A stretch of DNA of 60,919 nucleotides, from positions 1-60,919 of the forward strand of contig JAFGPB010000087.1 of the NCBI GenBank assembly GCA_016926205.1, in the 5' to 3' direction. Below, in pieces: positions 30,832 through 39,679 of this stretch (position 1 is the stretch's first letter; every line of letters starts with the position of its first letter). The notes under the pieces were generated by a model. The model was not told where the DNA came from, searched no databases, and was given only the letters and a program-made list of their open reading frames with translations. The DNA is from Bacteroidales bacterium (GTDB lineage: Bacteria; Bacteroidota; Bacteroidia; Bacteroidales; UBA10428). Made by a program: the position numbers and the translations under genes.

Positions 30832-31461
30832 TTACAAGGTGATTGTAACTCCCAGCGAAATGTTGGACGGATAGATATCAAATCCAAAACTGCTTATAAT
30901 GTTTTTGTTATCATCCTCGTCGGTCAGGGTTTCAATTTCAAAACCCATCCAGCCAATTTTTGCCTCAAGCGCCAGACGTTCTGTCAGGTAATAATAAACT
31001 CCCGGGATAATGCCGGCGGAGAACTGTGTTACTGTGTATTCGAAAGAACCTCCGGTGAAATGAATTTTTGCATTGCCAAAAGAGCTCTTAAACGAAGCTT
31101 CGGCAAATATTCCTCCCTGACCTGAAATCAAATAATACCGAAGGAAGGGATTCACAATATAAAGCAATCCTGTATATTTTTCAGGATCACCAACCATTGG
31201 TTCCGGATATTTTGTGATCTCGGCATTCACCCCCAGATATGCACCGACAGCCAGTCTGTCGCCCGGAAAATATCCGGCGCCCGGCAGGATGCTGATCATC
31301 GTGGTGATTTCATTATCCTGTGTTGTTGCGTCAATCCTGCTTTTATCCTTCATGGAGTAAACAGAGATATTTCCTCCCAGGAAAAGTTTTCCGGATGCAG
31401 GCTGCGCCAGCATTTTCCCGCCTAACAGCAACATAATAATGACGATGGGTATGTGTTTCAT
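30832..31461 (-). CDS. Outer-membrane beta-barrel protein
   Basis: 209 aa; signal peptide MKHIPIVIIMLLLGGKMLAQPASG, alternating aromatic/Gly strands, terminal SNISLGVTITL. Confidence 0.75.
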   Translation of the reverse strand: MKHIPIVIIMLLLGGKMLAQPASGKLFLGGNISVYSMKDKSRIDATTQDNEITTMISILPGAGYFPGDRLAVGAYLGVNAEITKYPEPMVGDPEKYTGLLYIVNPFLRYYLISGQGGIFAEASFKSSFGNAKIHFTGGSFEYTVTQFSAGIIPGVYYYLTERLALEAKIGWMGFEIETLTDEDDNKNIISSFGFDIYPSNISLGVTITL

Positions 31462-31714
31462 TTGAATAGATATAAAATTTCAGGATTAAAAATACACAAA
31501 CTTGTGATGAATTTCATTCCCGTATGATAAAATCATGAAAAATCGAATTGAGGCGGATTGAAAACCAAGTAAACGTGAACCGTGTATGACATAGTTTCAG
31601 ATGCACTTTTTATGCTTGGATTCAAAAAAAATTAATGAAATGCTTTTGTAAATAAGAATAAAAAATATATAAATTTACCGCAATCGTAAAAGCATATAAA
31701 ACTATCGCAAAATC

Positions 31715-32008
31715 GTGGGTAAACAAAGGATTTTAAAAGCATATGAGCAACTTCCGGAGCATCTCGTTGTAAAGCTGAAAGAACGGTATCCTGATGGATT
31801 TGACGATCATATAATCACTTTTACAAATTCAAAGGGTGAAATCGAGGTGGCAATTCCCTTTGATACCGAAGAAGTATATTACCTGGTTAAACTTCCGCGT
31901 ACAAGTGCTGCTGAAGAGGAAGAAGACGTTGAATCTTCACAGTACAATGAATTTGACAATTTTGAGAGCCTTGACATTGCCGATGATGTTACCGAAGATG
32001 AAGAATAG
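31715..32008 (+). CDS. Small acidic protein of unknown function
   Basis: 97 aa; GKQRILKAYEQLPEHLVVKLKERYPDGFDDHIITFTNSKGEIEVAIPFDTEEVYYLVKLP plus a Glu/Asp-rich tail; GTG start. Confidence 0.75.
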   Translation: MGKQRILKAYEQLPEHLVVKLKERYPDGFDDHIITFTNSKGEIEVAIPFDTEEVYYLVKLPRTSAAEEEEDVESSQYNEFDNFESLDIADDVTEDEE

Positions 32009-32013
32009 AAATC

Positions 32014-32069
32014 CCTCATTTCCGGTTCCTCATTCCTGGTTCCTCATTCCCGGTTCCTCATTCCCGGTT
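32014..32069. repeat. 14-bp tandem minisatellite (about 3.6 copies, ttcccggttcctca)
   Basis: ttTccggttcctca / ttcctggttcctca / ttcccggttcctca / ttcccggtt at 32019-32069, preceded by a partial cctca. Confidence 0.9.
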
Positions 32070-32072
32070 GAC

Positions 32073-32750
32073 CTAAAGACTCCAGTCTATTTCATTCAGT
32101 CCGTGCCTGCGAAGAATTTCATTTGTCTTTGAGAAATGCCGGCACCCGAAAAATCCGTTATATGCCGAAAACGGGGAAGGATGCGCTGCTTTCAGGACAT
32201 AGTGTTTTTTGGTGTCGATCAATTGTTCTTTGTCCTGCGCATATTTGCCCCAAAGCAGGAAAACCAGACCGACCCTTTTATCTGACAATTTGCGGATCAC
32301 CGAATCTGTAAAGAGCTCCCACCCTTTTTTCTGGTGTGATCCGGCCTGATTGGCCCTTACCGTAAGTGTCGCATTCAAAAGCAACACGCCCTGTCTTGCC
32401 CATTTTTCCAGATTTCCGTGTTTGGGTAAAGGGTTTCCGAGATCCGAGTGAATTTCCCTGAAGATGTTTACCAGGGAAGGCGGAGGAACAACCTTTCCGG
32501 GCACCGAGAAACACAATCCGTGTGCCTGTCCCTTTCCGTGATAAGGATCCTGTCCCAGAATTACCACCCTTACCTGATCAAAAGGAGTCAGCTGAAATGC
32601 ATTGAAAATGAGCGATCCGGGAGGATAAACCGTGTGCCTGAGTTTTTCAGCAACAAGAAACTCTTTTAATTCCTGAAAATATTGTGCATTAAATTCTTCA
32701 TTCAGGATGCTCTTCCAGGTATGTTCGATCTGAGGATCAATCCGTGCCAT
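32073..32750 (-). CDS. ung: Uracil-DNA glycosylase
   Basis: 225 aa; VVILGQDPYHGKGQAHGLCFSV, LLNATLTVRANQAGSHQKKGWE, HPSPFSAYNGFFGCRHFSKTN. Confidence 0.97.
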   Translation of the reverse strand: MARIDPQIEHTWKSILNEEFNAQYFQELKEFLVAEKLRHTVYPPGSLIFNAFQLTPFDQVRVVILGQDPYHGKGQAHGLCFSVPGKVVPPPSLVNIFREIHSDLGNPLPKHGNLEKWARQGVLLLNATLTVRANQAGSHQKKGWELFTDSVIRKLSDKRVGLVFLLWGKYAQDKEQLIDTKKHYVLKAAHPSPFSAYNGFFGCRHFSKTNEILRRHGLNEIDWSL

Positions 32751-32873
32751 ACCAAATTTTCATGGCCAAATGTAAAAAATAAAATCAAATTCTGATTGTT
32801 GGTAAATCCATTATCAGGCCTTTGATATATTTCCTAATTTTGAGAATCTAACAAATGAATACCGGAACGGCCT

Positions 32874-35651
32874 ATGAGTAAATGGAATGTGCTGCCATTT
32901 ATCCTGATCGCGGGACTGATCGCCATCATTGTCGCTTTGATCCTGACCGTTAAGCCGGGAGCAACAAGTGAGCCCCTGAAAGCTATACCGGTCGACGCTT
33001 CTGTAATTATTAAAGTAAATGACTTTCAGAATTTTGTTCAGGAATCCCTGGTCAGAAGCAGCACATGGGAAGAATTGAAAGCCATACCTGAATTTGACAG
33101 GCTGAACAGACAAATTCAGTTCCTCGATTCACTGTACAGGAACATGCCCGAAGCCAGAGATCTGCTGCAGGCAAAACCATCCTATATTTCAGCCCACTTC
33201 ACCGGTAAAGACCGCATCAGCTTTATGCACGTTTTCAAGCTGCCCGGAAAGCTTAATGAAAAGAGAATCAATGATCTGATACACGGATTGATCATTGATC
33301 AAGGGACCGTCAACAGCAGAAAATATGAGGGTGTCAATATTTACGAAGTGAACCTGCTCAGCCAGGAGTACATCGGTAATTTCTCCTATGCCGTCACAAA
33401 CGGTAATTTTCTGCTGAGTTTTTCTTCAATTGTTCTTGAAGATGCTATAAGACAATTGGTTTCAGATGGATCCGTAATCAGACAGGAAGGTTTTCAGGAG
33501 ATGTTCACCGCCGCGCTTAAAAATGCCAGCGTGGATGCCAACATTTTTATGAACTTTCGTGAACTGCCCCGCAGCATTTCCACTCTGGTCAAACCCGAAT
33601 TCAAAGCTGAGGTTCGTTCATTCGACACATTTTCCGACTGGGGTGAGCTTGATGTGAACACCATGCCTGATGCATTGCTGTTGAATGGTTTCGTGCACAA
33701 TTCCGATTCTGTTGTCTCAGCAGCATCCTTATTTGTGAATCAGAATCCACAGCGAATTACTTCCGATGAAGTTCTTCCTGCAACCGTTTCTGTATTTCTG
33801 ACGTTGTCATTTTCCGATGTCAACCGCTATTTTGAAGATTATCATGAATACCTGCGTGAACTCGGCAGGTATACCAATTACTGCAATACACTCCGTTCCC
33901 TGGACAACACCTATGACCTGGATTTTCTTGGTGCGTTCAAAGAGATCCTGGACCAGGAAGTTACATTGGCCTTTGATGCAGGAAATGCAGAAAATGATGC
34001 CATCGGGACACTCTTCCTGATGCGTGTGAAAAGCCGGGCTCTGGCTGAAGAAAAAATGAACGGAATCCTTAACAGCATCGCATCTTCGGAATCGAAAACA
34101 CCGGACTCATATACACACCGGTACAGATTTGACAGTGAACTGTCGTTTGCCATTCATCACCTGCCGATAAAGAAGCTTTCAGGTAAGCTTTTTGGGAGTT
34201 TGTTTGCCGGACTGGATGAGCATTTCTATGTGTTTCTGGACAACTATCTGATATTTGCATCCTCAAGAGAGGCGCTGGAAGATCTGATAACAAGTTACAT
34301 TCTGAACAGGACACTTGTATCTGTACCCTCATACAAGGATTTTAAGAACAGCATTTCTTCCCGTTCCAATATCTGTTTCTATTGCAAACTAAATGAGGGA
34401 TACCGCACTTTTGCAAGATACCTGAATCCCGAACTTGTAAAAAAATGGGAGGCTCATAAACAGGTATTTGATAAAGTGCAGGTTCTGGGCTTTCAGCTCT
34501 ATTCCCACAACGGCATGTTGTACAACAATCTGCTGGTCAAACACCTGGCATCATCGGGCACAGCCTCACCCACCCTGTGGGAAAGCAAACTGGATACGGT
34601 AACCGATTTCAAACCGACATTTGTACTCAACCACAATACCCATCAGAAGGAAATATTTGTCCAGGATATCAGCAATAATATTTACCTGATCAATCAGGTG
34701 GGCAGAATACTCTGGAAAGTCCCCCTTAATGAAAAAATCAACAGTGAGGTATACCAGATCGATTTTTACAGCAACGGTAAGCTCCAACTATTGTTCAGCA
34801 CGGCAAATCATCTTTATCTTCTGGATCGCAACGGGAATTATGTTGAAAAATATCCTGTTGAACTCCGTTCTCCTGCCACCTGCGGTATGTCGCTTATTGA
34901 TTATGACAACAACGGGAATTATCGCATTTTCATTCCGTGCGAGGACAGGCAGGTCTATGTGTATGACAAAGAAGGCAGTCTGTTAAGCGGCTGGGAGTTC
35001 GGCACGACCGAAAACATTGTAACACAGCCCGTGCAGCATTTTAAGGTGCTGGATAAAGATTACATCGTCTTCGGAGACAGGTTCAGAACTTATATCCTCG
35101 ACCGCAGGGGAAACATCAGGACCAATGTAACGACCTATTTTCAGAAGTCAACCGGTAACAGGTATTTTCTTGATGTGCCCGGACGGACCGCTGATGCACG
35201 TCTGATCACGACCGATACGGCAGGTATGGTATATTTCATTTATCTTGACGGAAGAGTGAATACGCTTGAGCTGGCAACATGCTCGAACGGTCATTATTTT
35301 GAATGTCATGATCTGAACGGAGACGGCACCAGAGAATATATATTTCTGGAAAACAACATCCTGACCGTTTACCGAAATGACAGGAGCAAAATGTTTGAAA
35401 TTGAATTCAGGGAAGCGATCAACGACAGGCCTGTTTGCTACGAATTCTCTTCAACAGACCGGAAAATCGGGATTGTCGCGCGCAATGACAACCTCATTTA
35501 TCTGATCAGCAACAACGGCAGCATTCACCGCAATTTTCCGCTTCAGGGCAATACCCTGTTCAGTATCGGCTATCTTGACAATGCAGGAACATCGTTCAAT
35601 TTACTAGTCGGCAGCAGGAATCATTTTCTTTACAATTATCAGCTGAACTGA
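32874..35651 (+). CDS. Large membrane-anchored protein: N-terminal DUF3352-like region plus C-terminal beta-propeller-like repeats
   Basis: 925 aa; N-terminal TM (VLPFILIAGLIAIIVALILTV), IPVDASVIIKVNDFQNF; C-terminal repeated LLDRNGNYVEKYPVEL, VYDKEGSLLSGWEFG, ILDRRGNIRTNV, LISNNGSIHRNFPLQG. The family label is by recall. Confidence 0.7.
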   Translation: MSKWNVLPFILIAGLIAIIVALILTVKPGATSEPLKAIPVDASVIIKVNDFQNFVQESLVRSSTWEELKAIPEFDRLNRQIQFLDSLYRNMPEARDLLQAKPSYISAHFTGKDRISFMHVFKLPGKLNEKRINDLIHGLIIDQGTVNSRKYEGVNIYEVNLLSQEYIGNFSYAVTNGNFLLSFSSIVLEDAIRQLVSDGSVIRQEGFQEMFTAALKNASVDANIFMNFRELPRSISTLVKPEFKAEVRSFDTFSDWGELDVNTMPDALLLNGFVHNSDSVVSAASLFVNQNPQRITSDEVLPATVSVFLTLSFSDVNRYFEDYHEYLRELGRYTNYCNTLRSLDNTYDLDFLGAFKEILDQEVTLAFDAGNAENDAIGTLFLMRVKSRALAEEKMNGILNSIASSESKTPDSYTHRYRFDSELSFAIHHLPIKKLSGKLFGSLFAGLDEHFYVFLDNYLIFASSREALEDLITSYILNRTLVSVPSYKDFKNSISSRSNICFYCKLNEGYRTFARYLNPELVKKWEAHKQVFDKVQVLGFQLYSHNGMLYNNLLVKHLASSGTASPTLWESKLDTVTDFKPTFVLNHNTHQKEIFVQDISNNIYLINQVGRILWKVPLNEKINSEVYQIDFYSNGKLQLLFSTANHLYLLDRNGNYVEKYPVELRSPATCGMSLIDYDNNGNYRIFIPCEDRQVYVYDKEGSLLSGWEFGTTENIVTQPVQHFKVLDKDYIVFGDRFRTYILDRRGNIRTNVTTYFQKSTGNRYFLDVPGRTADARLITTDTAGMVYFIYLDGRVNTLELATCSNGHYFECHDLNGDGTREYIFLENNILTVYRNDRSKMFEIEFREAINDRPVCYEFSSTDRKIGIVARNDNLIYLISNNGSIHRNFPLQGNTLFSIGYLDNAGTSFNLLVGSRNHFLYNYQLN

Positions 35652-35722
35652 ATGTCTTTTATTCATAACTTCCAGGATGGTTCAAGTGTAAATAAATATT
35701 CTAACTTTGCAAAAAAAGGAAG

Positions 35723-35980
35723 ATGGCTTTACTCAGAACCATATTAATACTGATTATAATCTACTATGTCGTTCAGATTTTTACACGTTATATATTCCCT
35801 GCTCTGTTTTACAACCATATGGAAGATAAGGTGAATGAATTCTCCAAAAACCAGAAAAAACAGCAAAAAAAGGCAGCAAAGCGTGAAGGCGAAATTACCA
35901 TCGACTACATCCCGGAGAAACATTCCGGGGAAAAACAGGGAGAAGGAGAATACGTTGACTACGAAGAAGTGAAAGAATAA
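35723..35980 (+). CDS. DUF4834-like small membrane protein
   Basis: 85 aa; single TM ILILIIIYYVVQIFTRYIFPALF followed by a Lys/Glu-rich tail. Confidence 0.7.
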   Translation: MALLRTILILIIIYYVVQIFTRYIFPALFYNHMEDKVNEFSKNQKKQQKKAAKREGEITIDYIPEKHSGEKQGEGEYVDYEEVKE

Positions 35981-36745
35981 TCAGGAATCTTTTGAGGTGA
36001 GCGACTTGATCTTCTTGGCAAAATTGGAGGCAAAAACGAAATCATTCAGGTGCTCATTATCGCTGTCCAGGATCTCTTCCCTCGTGCCCTCCCAGCATTT
36101 GAAGCCCTGATGAATAAAAATTACCTTCTGTCCGATTTCCATTACTGAGTTCATATCATGTGTGTTCACGACTGTTGTTATGCTGTAATCGTGTGTAATC
36201 TCGCTGATCAGGTCATCAATAACAAGTGCCGTTTTCGGATCCAGACCGGAATTCGGCTCATCACAGAACAGGTATCTCGGATTCTGTACAATAGCCCTGG
36301 CTATGGCCACCCTCTTTTTCATGCCCCCGCTCAGTTCACCGGGGAATAATTTATTGACATTGTCCAGATTCACCCTTTTCAGACATACATTGGCCCTCTC
36401 CCTCTTCTCATCCCATGGCATTTGCGTGAACATACTGAGCGGGAATATAACGTTTTCCTCAACAGTAAGCGAATCAAACAGTGCCCCTCCCTGAAACATC
36501 ATGCCTATTTCCTTCCGCAATTCTTTTCTGCCGGTGAAGTTCATCCCCACAAAATTGCGGTTGTCAAAAATTACCGCACCCTGGTCTGCTTCATGCAATC
36601 CCACGATGCATTTCATCAGGACCGTCTTTCCCGATCCGCTTCTGCCGATGATCAGGTTCGTCTTGCCCCTTTCGAAGGTTACAGATATATCCTCAAGCAC
36701 AGGCACACCTGCAAAGGATTTGTAAAGATGTTCCACTTCAATCAT
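35981..36745 (-). CDS. ABC transporter ATP-binding protein (MlaF-like)
   Basis: MIEVEHLYKSFAGVPVLEDISVTF; Walker A IIGRSGSGKTVLMK; LSGGMKKRVAIARAIVQNPRYLFCDEPNSGLDP. ATG at 36745 overlaps the upstream permease stop (ATGA); the longer track ORF (to 37012) reads into the permease gene. Confidence 0.93.
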   Translation of the reverse strand: MIEVEHLYKSFAGVPVLEDISVTFERGKTNLIIGRSGSGKTVLMKCIVGLHEADQGAVIFDNRNFVGMNFTGRKELRKEIGMMFQGGALFDSLTVEENVIFPLSMFTQMPWDEKRERANVCLKRVNLDNVNKLFPGELSGGMKKRVAIARAIVQNPRYLFCDEPNSGLDPKTALVIDDLISEITHDYSITTVVNTHDMNSVMEIGQKVIFIHQGFKCWEGTREEILDSDNEHLNDFVFASNFAKKIKSLTSKDS

Positions 36746-37506
36746 CAGGCGAGCATTAATTGGGTAAGGATCACATCTGCCAGCAATATCAGAATACTGC
36801 TGTATACCACTCCCCGGGTACTGCAACGGCCCACTTCCAGTGCGCCTCCCTGAACATAGTAACCGTGAAAAGCGGTTACCGATGTGATAATAAAGGCATA
36901 AACCACTGTTTTTACCAGTGCATAAGTGATGTAAAAAGGAATGAACCAGTATTGAATGCCATATATGTAATCGGAGGAAGAAAGTGCACCGGTCACGATA
37001 CACGCCATCCATCCCCCGAAGATTCCCACAACCATGCTGATGATTGTAAGTACGGGATTGAATACCATGGTGGCAAGGATTTTCGGCAGTATGAGATAGC
37101 TTGCTGAATTGATCCCCATCATTTCCAGTGCATCAATTTGCTCGGTGATGCGCATATGACCGATTTCAGAAGCTATATTTGATCCCACCTTGCCTGCCAG
37201 AATCAGTCCCACCATGGTTGACGAAAACTCAAGCAGGATCGTGTCCCTGGCGGTAAGACCAATCAAATACAGGGGTATCCAGGAGCTCTCAAGATTATAA
37301 CGGGTTTGCAACGTGATGACCGCACCAATGAATATGGAAATGACAATCACAATGCCGATTGAATTGATCCCCAGGCTGTCAATTTCCCTGATGGTCTGTT
37401 GAAGGTAAATTTTTGTCTTCTCCGGCCGGGAAAATACCCGTGTGACAAAGATGATGTATTTACCGAAAGCTGATATGGTTTTCATCCGCAAATACTTTAA
37501 ATACAA
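36745..37506 (-). CDS. ABC transporter permease (MlaE family)
   Basis: 253 aa; FIGAVITLQTRYNLE, LEFSSTMVGLILAGKVGSNIASEIGHMRITEQIDALEMMGINSASYLILPKILA. Actual start may be MKTISAFGKY. Confidence 0.94.
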   Translation of the reverse strand: MYLKYLRMKTISAFGKYIIFVTRVFSRPEKTKIYLQQTIREIDSLGINSIGIVIVISIFIGAVITLQTRYNLESSWIPLYLIGLTARDTILLEFSSTMVGLILAGKVGSNIASEIGHMRITEQIDALEMMGINSASYLILPKILATMVFNPVLTIISMVVGIFGGWMACIVTGALSSSDYIYGIQYWFIPFYITYALVKTVVYAFIITSVTAFHGYYVQGGALEVGRCSTRGVVYSSILILLADVILTQLMLA

Positions 37507-37627
37507 TAGTCAATTTAAATGTCCAGTTCAGCTGCTCATTAGGTCACTGCATCAAATTTAATTGATTCATGAAAACGATTTTATTAAATTCGCTGAAAGT
37601 TATTCAAAAAACCAATATTGACATCTG

Positions 37628-38722
37628 ATGAACAGACATCATTACTGCGTGATCATGGCAGGTGGTATCGGAAGCCGCTTCTGGCCATTGAGCAAGACCA
37701 AAAAACCAAAGCAGTTTCTTGACATTCTGGGTACAGGCAGAACATTGATCCAACAGACATTTGACCGTTTGACCCGTGTATTTCTGCCTGAAAACATCTA
37801 CATCGTCACCAACGAGGACTACAAAGACCTGGTTATTGCACAGCTGCCTGCAATCCGACCGGAGCAGCTGCTTCTTGAACCTCTGAGGCGCAATACAGCA
37901 CCGTGTATTGCCTATGCCAATCAGAAAATCGCATTCCGGGATCCCGGGGCCCTGATACTGGTAGCACCTTCAGACCATCTGATCCTGAAAGAAGGAGAAT
38001 TTCTGGAGGTTGTGAAAAAGGGACTTGCTTTTGTGAGCGAAAACGATCACATACTCACACTGGGCATTCAGCCTGACAGGCCTGAAACTGGTTACGGCTA
38101 CATTCAGGTAAATGGCGACAAAACGCAGATCGAACTCAACAAAAGCTTCCGTAAAGTAAAGACCTTCACGGAGAAACCCGATATCAAAATGGCTGAGATA
38201 TTCATCAACAGTGGTGACTTTTTCTGGAATTCCGGTATGTTTTTCTGGTCTCTGAAAACCATTAACCGTGCCTTTGATATATATCTTCCTGAAATAACCC
38301 GTTTGTTTAAGGAGGGAGCCAAATATTATAATACACCCCAGGAGGCCGAATTCATAGGCAAAGTTTATCCGAACTGCAGAAATATATCCATTGATTACGG
38401 CATCATGGAGAAAACTGATAATGTATATGTGCTGTGTTCCGATTTTGGCTGGTCCGACCTGGGTACCTGGGGCTCACTGTATGATATGATGACCAAGAAC
38501 GAAGATCAAAGCACCGTTACCGGCAAACATGTATATACATACAATACCCGCAACTGCATCATCAACCTCCCTGAAAACAAGCTTGCCGTGATTCAGGGAC
38601 TCGACGGTTACATTGTCGTTGAATCAGACAATATCCTGCTGATCTGCCGGAGAGAAGATGAGCAGAAGATCAAGAATTTTGTAAATGATGTAAAGATAGA
38701 GGAAGGAGAGTCGTTTGTGTAA
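37628..38722 (+). CDS. Mannose-1-phosphate guanylyltransferase
   Basis: 364 aa; VIMAGGIGSRFWPLSKTKKPKQFLDILG; VAPSDHLI; DFGWSDLGTWGSLYD. Confidence 0.95.
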   Translation: MNRHHYCVIMAGGIGSRFWPLSKTKKPKQFLDILGTGRTLIQQTFDRLTRVFLPENIYIVTNEDYKDLVIAQLPAIRPEQLLLEPLRRNTAPCIAYANQKIAFRDPGALILVAPSDHLILKEGEFLEVVKKGLAFVSENDHILTLGIQPDRPETGYGYIQVNGDKTQIELNKSFRKVKTFTEKPDIKMAEIFINSGDFFWNSGMFFWSLKTINRAFDIYLPEITRLFKEGAKYYNTPQEAEFIGKVYPNCRNISIDYGIMEKTDNVYVLCSDFGWSDLGTWGSLYDMMTKNEDQSTVTGKHVYTYNTRNCIINLPENKLAVIQGLDGYIVVESDNILLICRREDEQKIKNFVNDVKIEEGESFV

Positions 38723-38752
38723 AAAAATCCGCATCCTGCCGGGCACACAATG

Positions 38753-38785
38753 AAAAGGGCGGCTTGCGGCCACCCCTTTCTTTTT
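38753..38785. terminator. Candidate bidirectional intrinsic terminator between convergent genes
   Basis: aaaagggCggcttgcggccACccctttctttttc: stem AAAGGG/CCCTTT plus GGC/GCC with flanking T tract (A tract on the other side). Confidence 0.5.
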
Positions 38786-38797
38786 CAAAGATCTTTT

Positions 38798-39661
38798 TCA
38801 ATATTCCCACATATCGTGTTCGATGTTGAAAAGCCATTCCTTGACCTGTTCAGCCTCCAGCAGGGCATCCATACCTACTGAATAGGAATTGATTGCCCTG
38901 TTTGCGTAAACGTTTGATTCCGCGAAAATATAGCTTGAGAACCTTCGTTGCATAAAAAAGTCGTCAAAGGAAATACGCTGTGCATCATTGTTGTTGTTAA
39001 AAATCTCATGATTTGCCAGCAACGGTCTGATCTCCGGGAAATATATCCAGAATGTCTGCCTTTTCCTGATGACATCCGTCGGGAGGCCATCTTCATCAGG
39101 CTGGTTGTATACCCGTATCGGGCACAATCCAATAATTCTGACATTCATGACCGAATTGTTGCGGTCGAAGAACCACTTTTCCTTTACCAGGATCTGTTTT
39201 ACCTCATCAAGCCTTCTTTCGTTATGAATGGTCGTGTCCCTCGGCAATCCTGTATCCAGATCTATGATTCTAATGGTTTCCGTACCCGCACCCATTTCTG
39301 CATCAATCCTGCTGCGGTCAAGTGGCAGGGTAAACTCATTGTTCGGATCATCGGTGGAATACGCACGGATGCCCATGTTATCGATTCCCCAGAGAATGAG
39401 GGAAGTCAGACTGAAACGGTCCCCGATGGGTTCTGTCGGATAATACAAAGGAAGGTTCTGAAGCTGTGTCAGATCTATGATCCTGTAAATGTCCTTCGCC
39501 CATAGTACATCGGCTTCACGCACCCATGTATAGGGTATAGGATCCTTATTGGGAATGTGTTCACGTGTATACACCTCTGTCAGTATATCCTGGGTAAAAG
39601 ACCTTTGCCCGGTAACTCCAACAATTGCCAGTACCACGAAAATGAATGCTGCTCGTCTCAT
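38798..39661 (-). CDS. gldN: Gliding motility / type IX secretion protein GldN
   Basis: 287 aa; DILTEVYTREHIPNKDPIPYTWVREADVLWAKDIYRIIDLTQLQNLPLYYPTEP; downstream of gldM. Confidence 0.95.
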   Translation of the reverse strand: MRRAAFIFVVLAIVGVTGQRSFTQDILTEVYTREHIPNKDPIPYTWVREADVLWAKDIYRIIDLTQLQNLPLYYPTEPIGDRFSLTSLILWGIDNMGIRAYSTDDPNNEFTLPLDRSRIDAEMGAGTETIRIIDLDTGLPRDTTIHNERRLDEVKQILVKEKWFFDRNNSVMNVRIIGLCPIRVYNQPDEDGLPTDVIRKRQTFWIYFPEIRPLLANHEIFNNNNDAQRISFDDFFMQRRFSSYIFAESNVYANRAINSYSVGMDALLEAEQVKEWLFNIEHDMWEY

Positions 39662-39679
39662 CTCAACTCAATTTTGTTG

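Noticed and set aside
36746-37012. N-terminal extension of the MlaF-like ORF in the track (MDGVYRDRCTFFLRLHIWHS...)
   Set aside because: Overlaps MlaE in another frame; ATPase homology begins at MIEVEHLYKS with an ATGA overlap.
38948-39505. 185-aa plus-strand ORF opposite gldN
   Set aside because: Antisense to GldN, which has clear family identity; no independent start context or domain.
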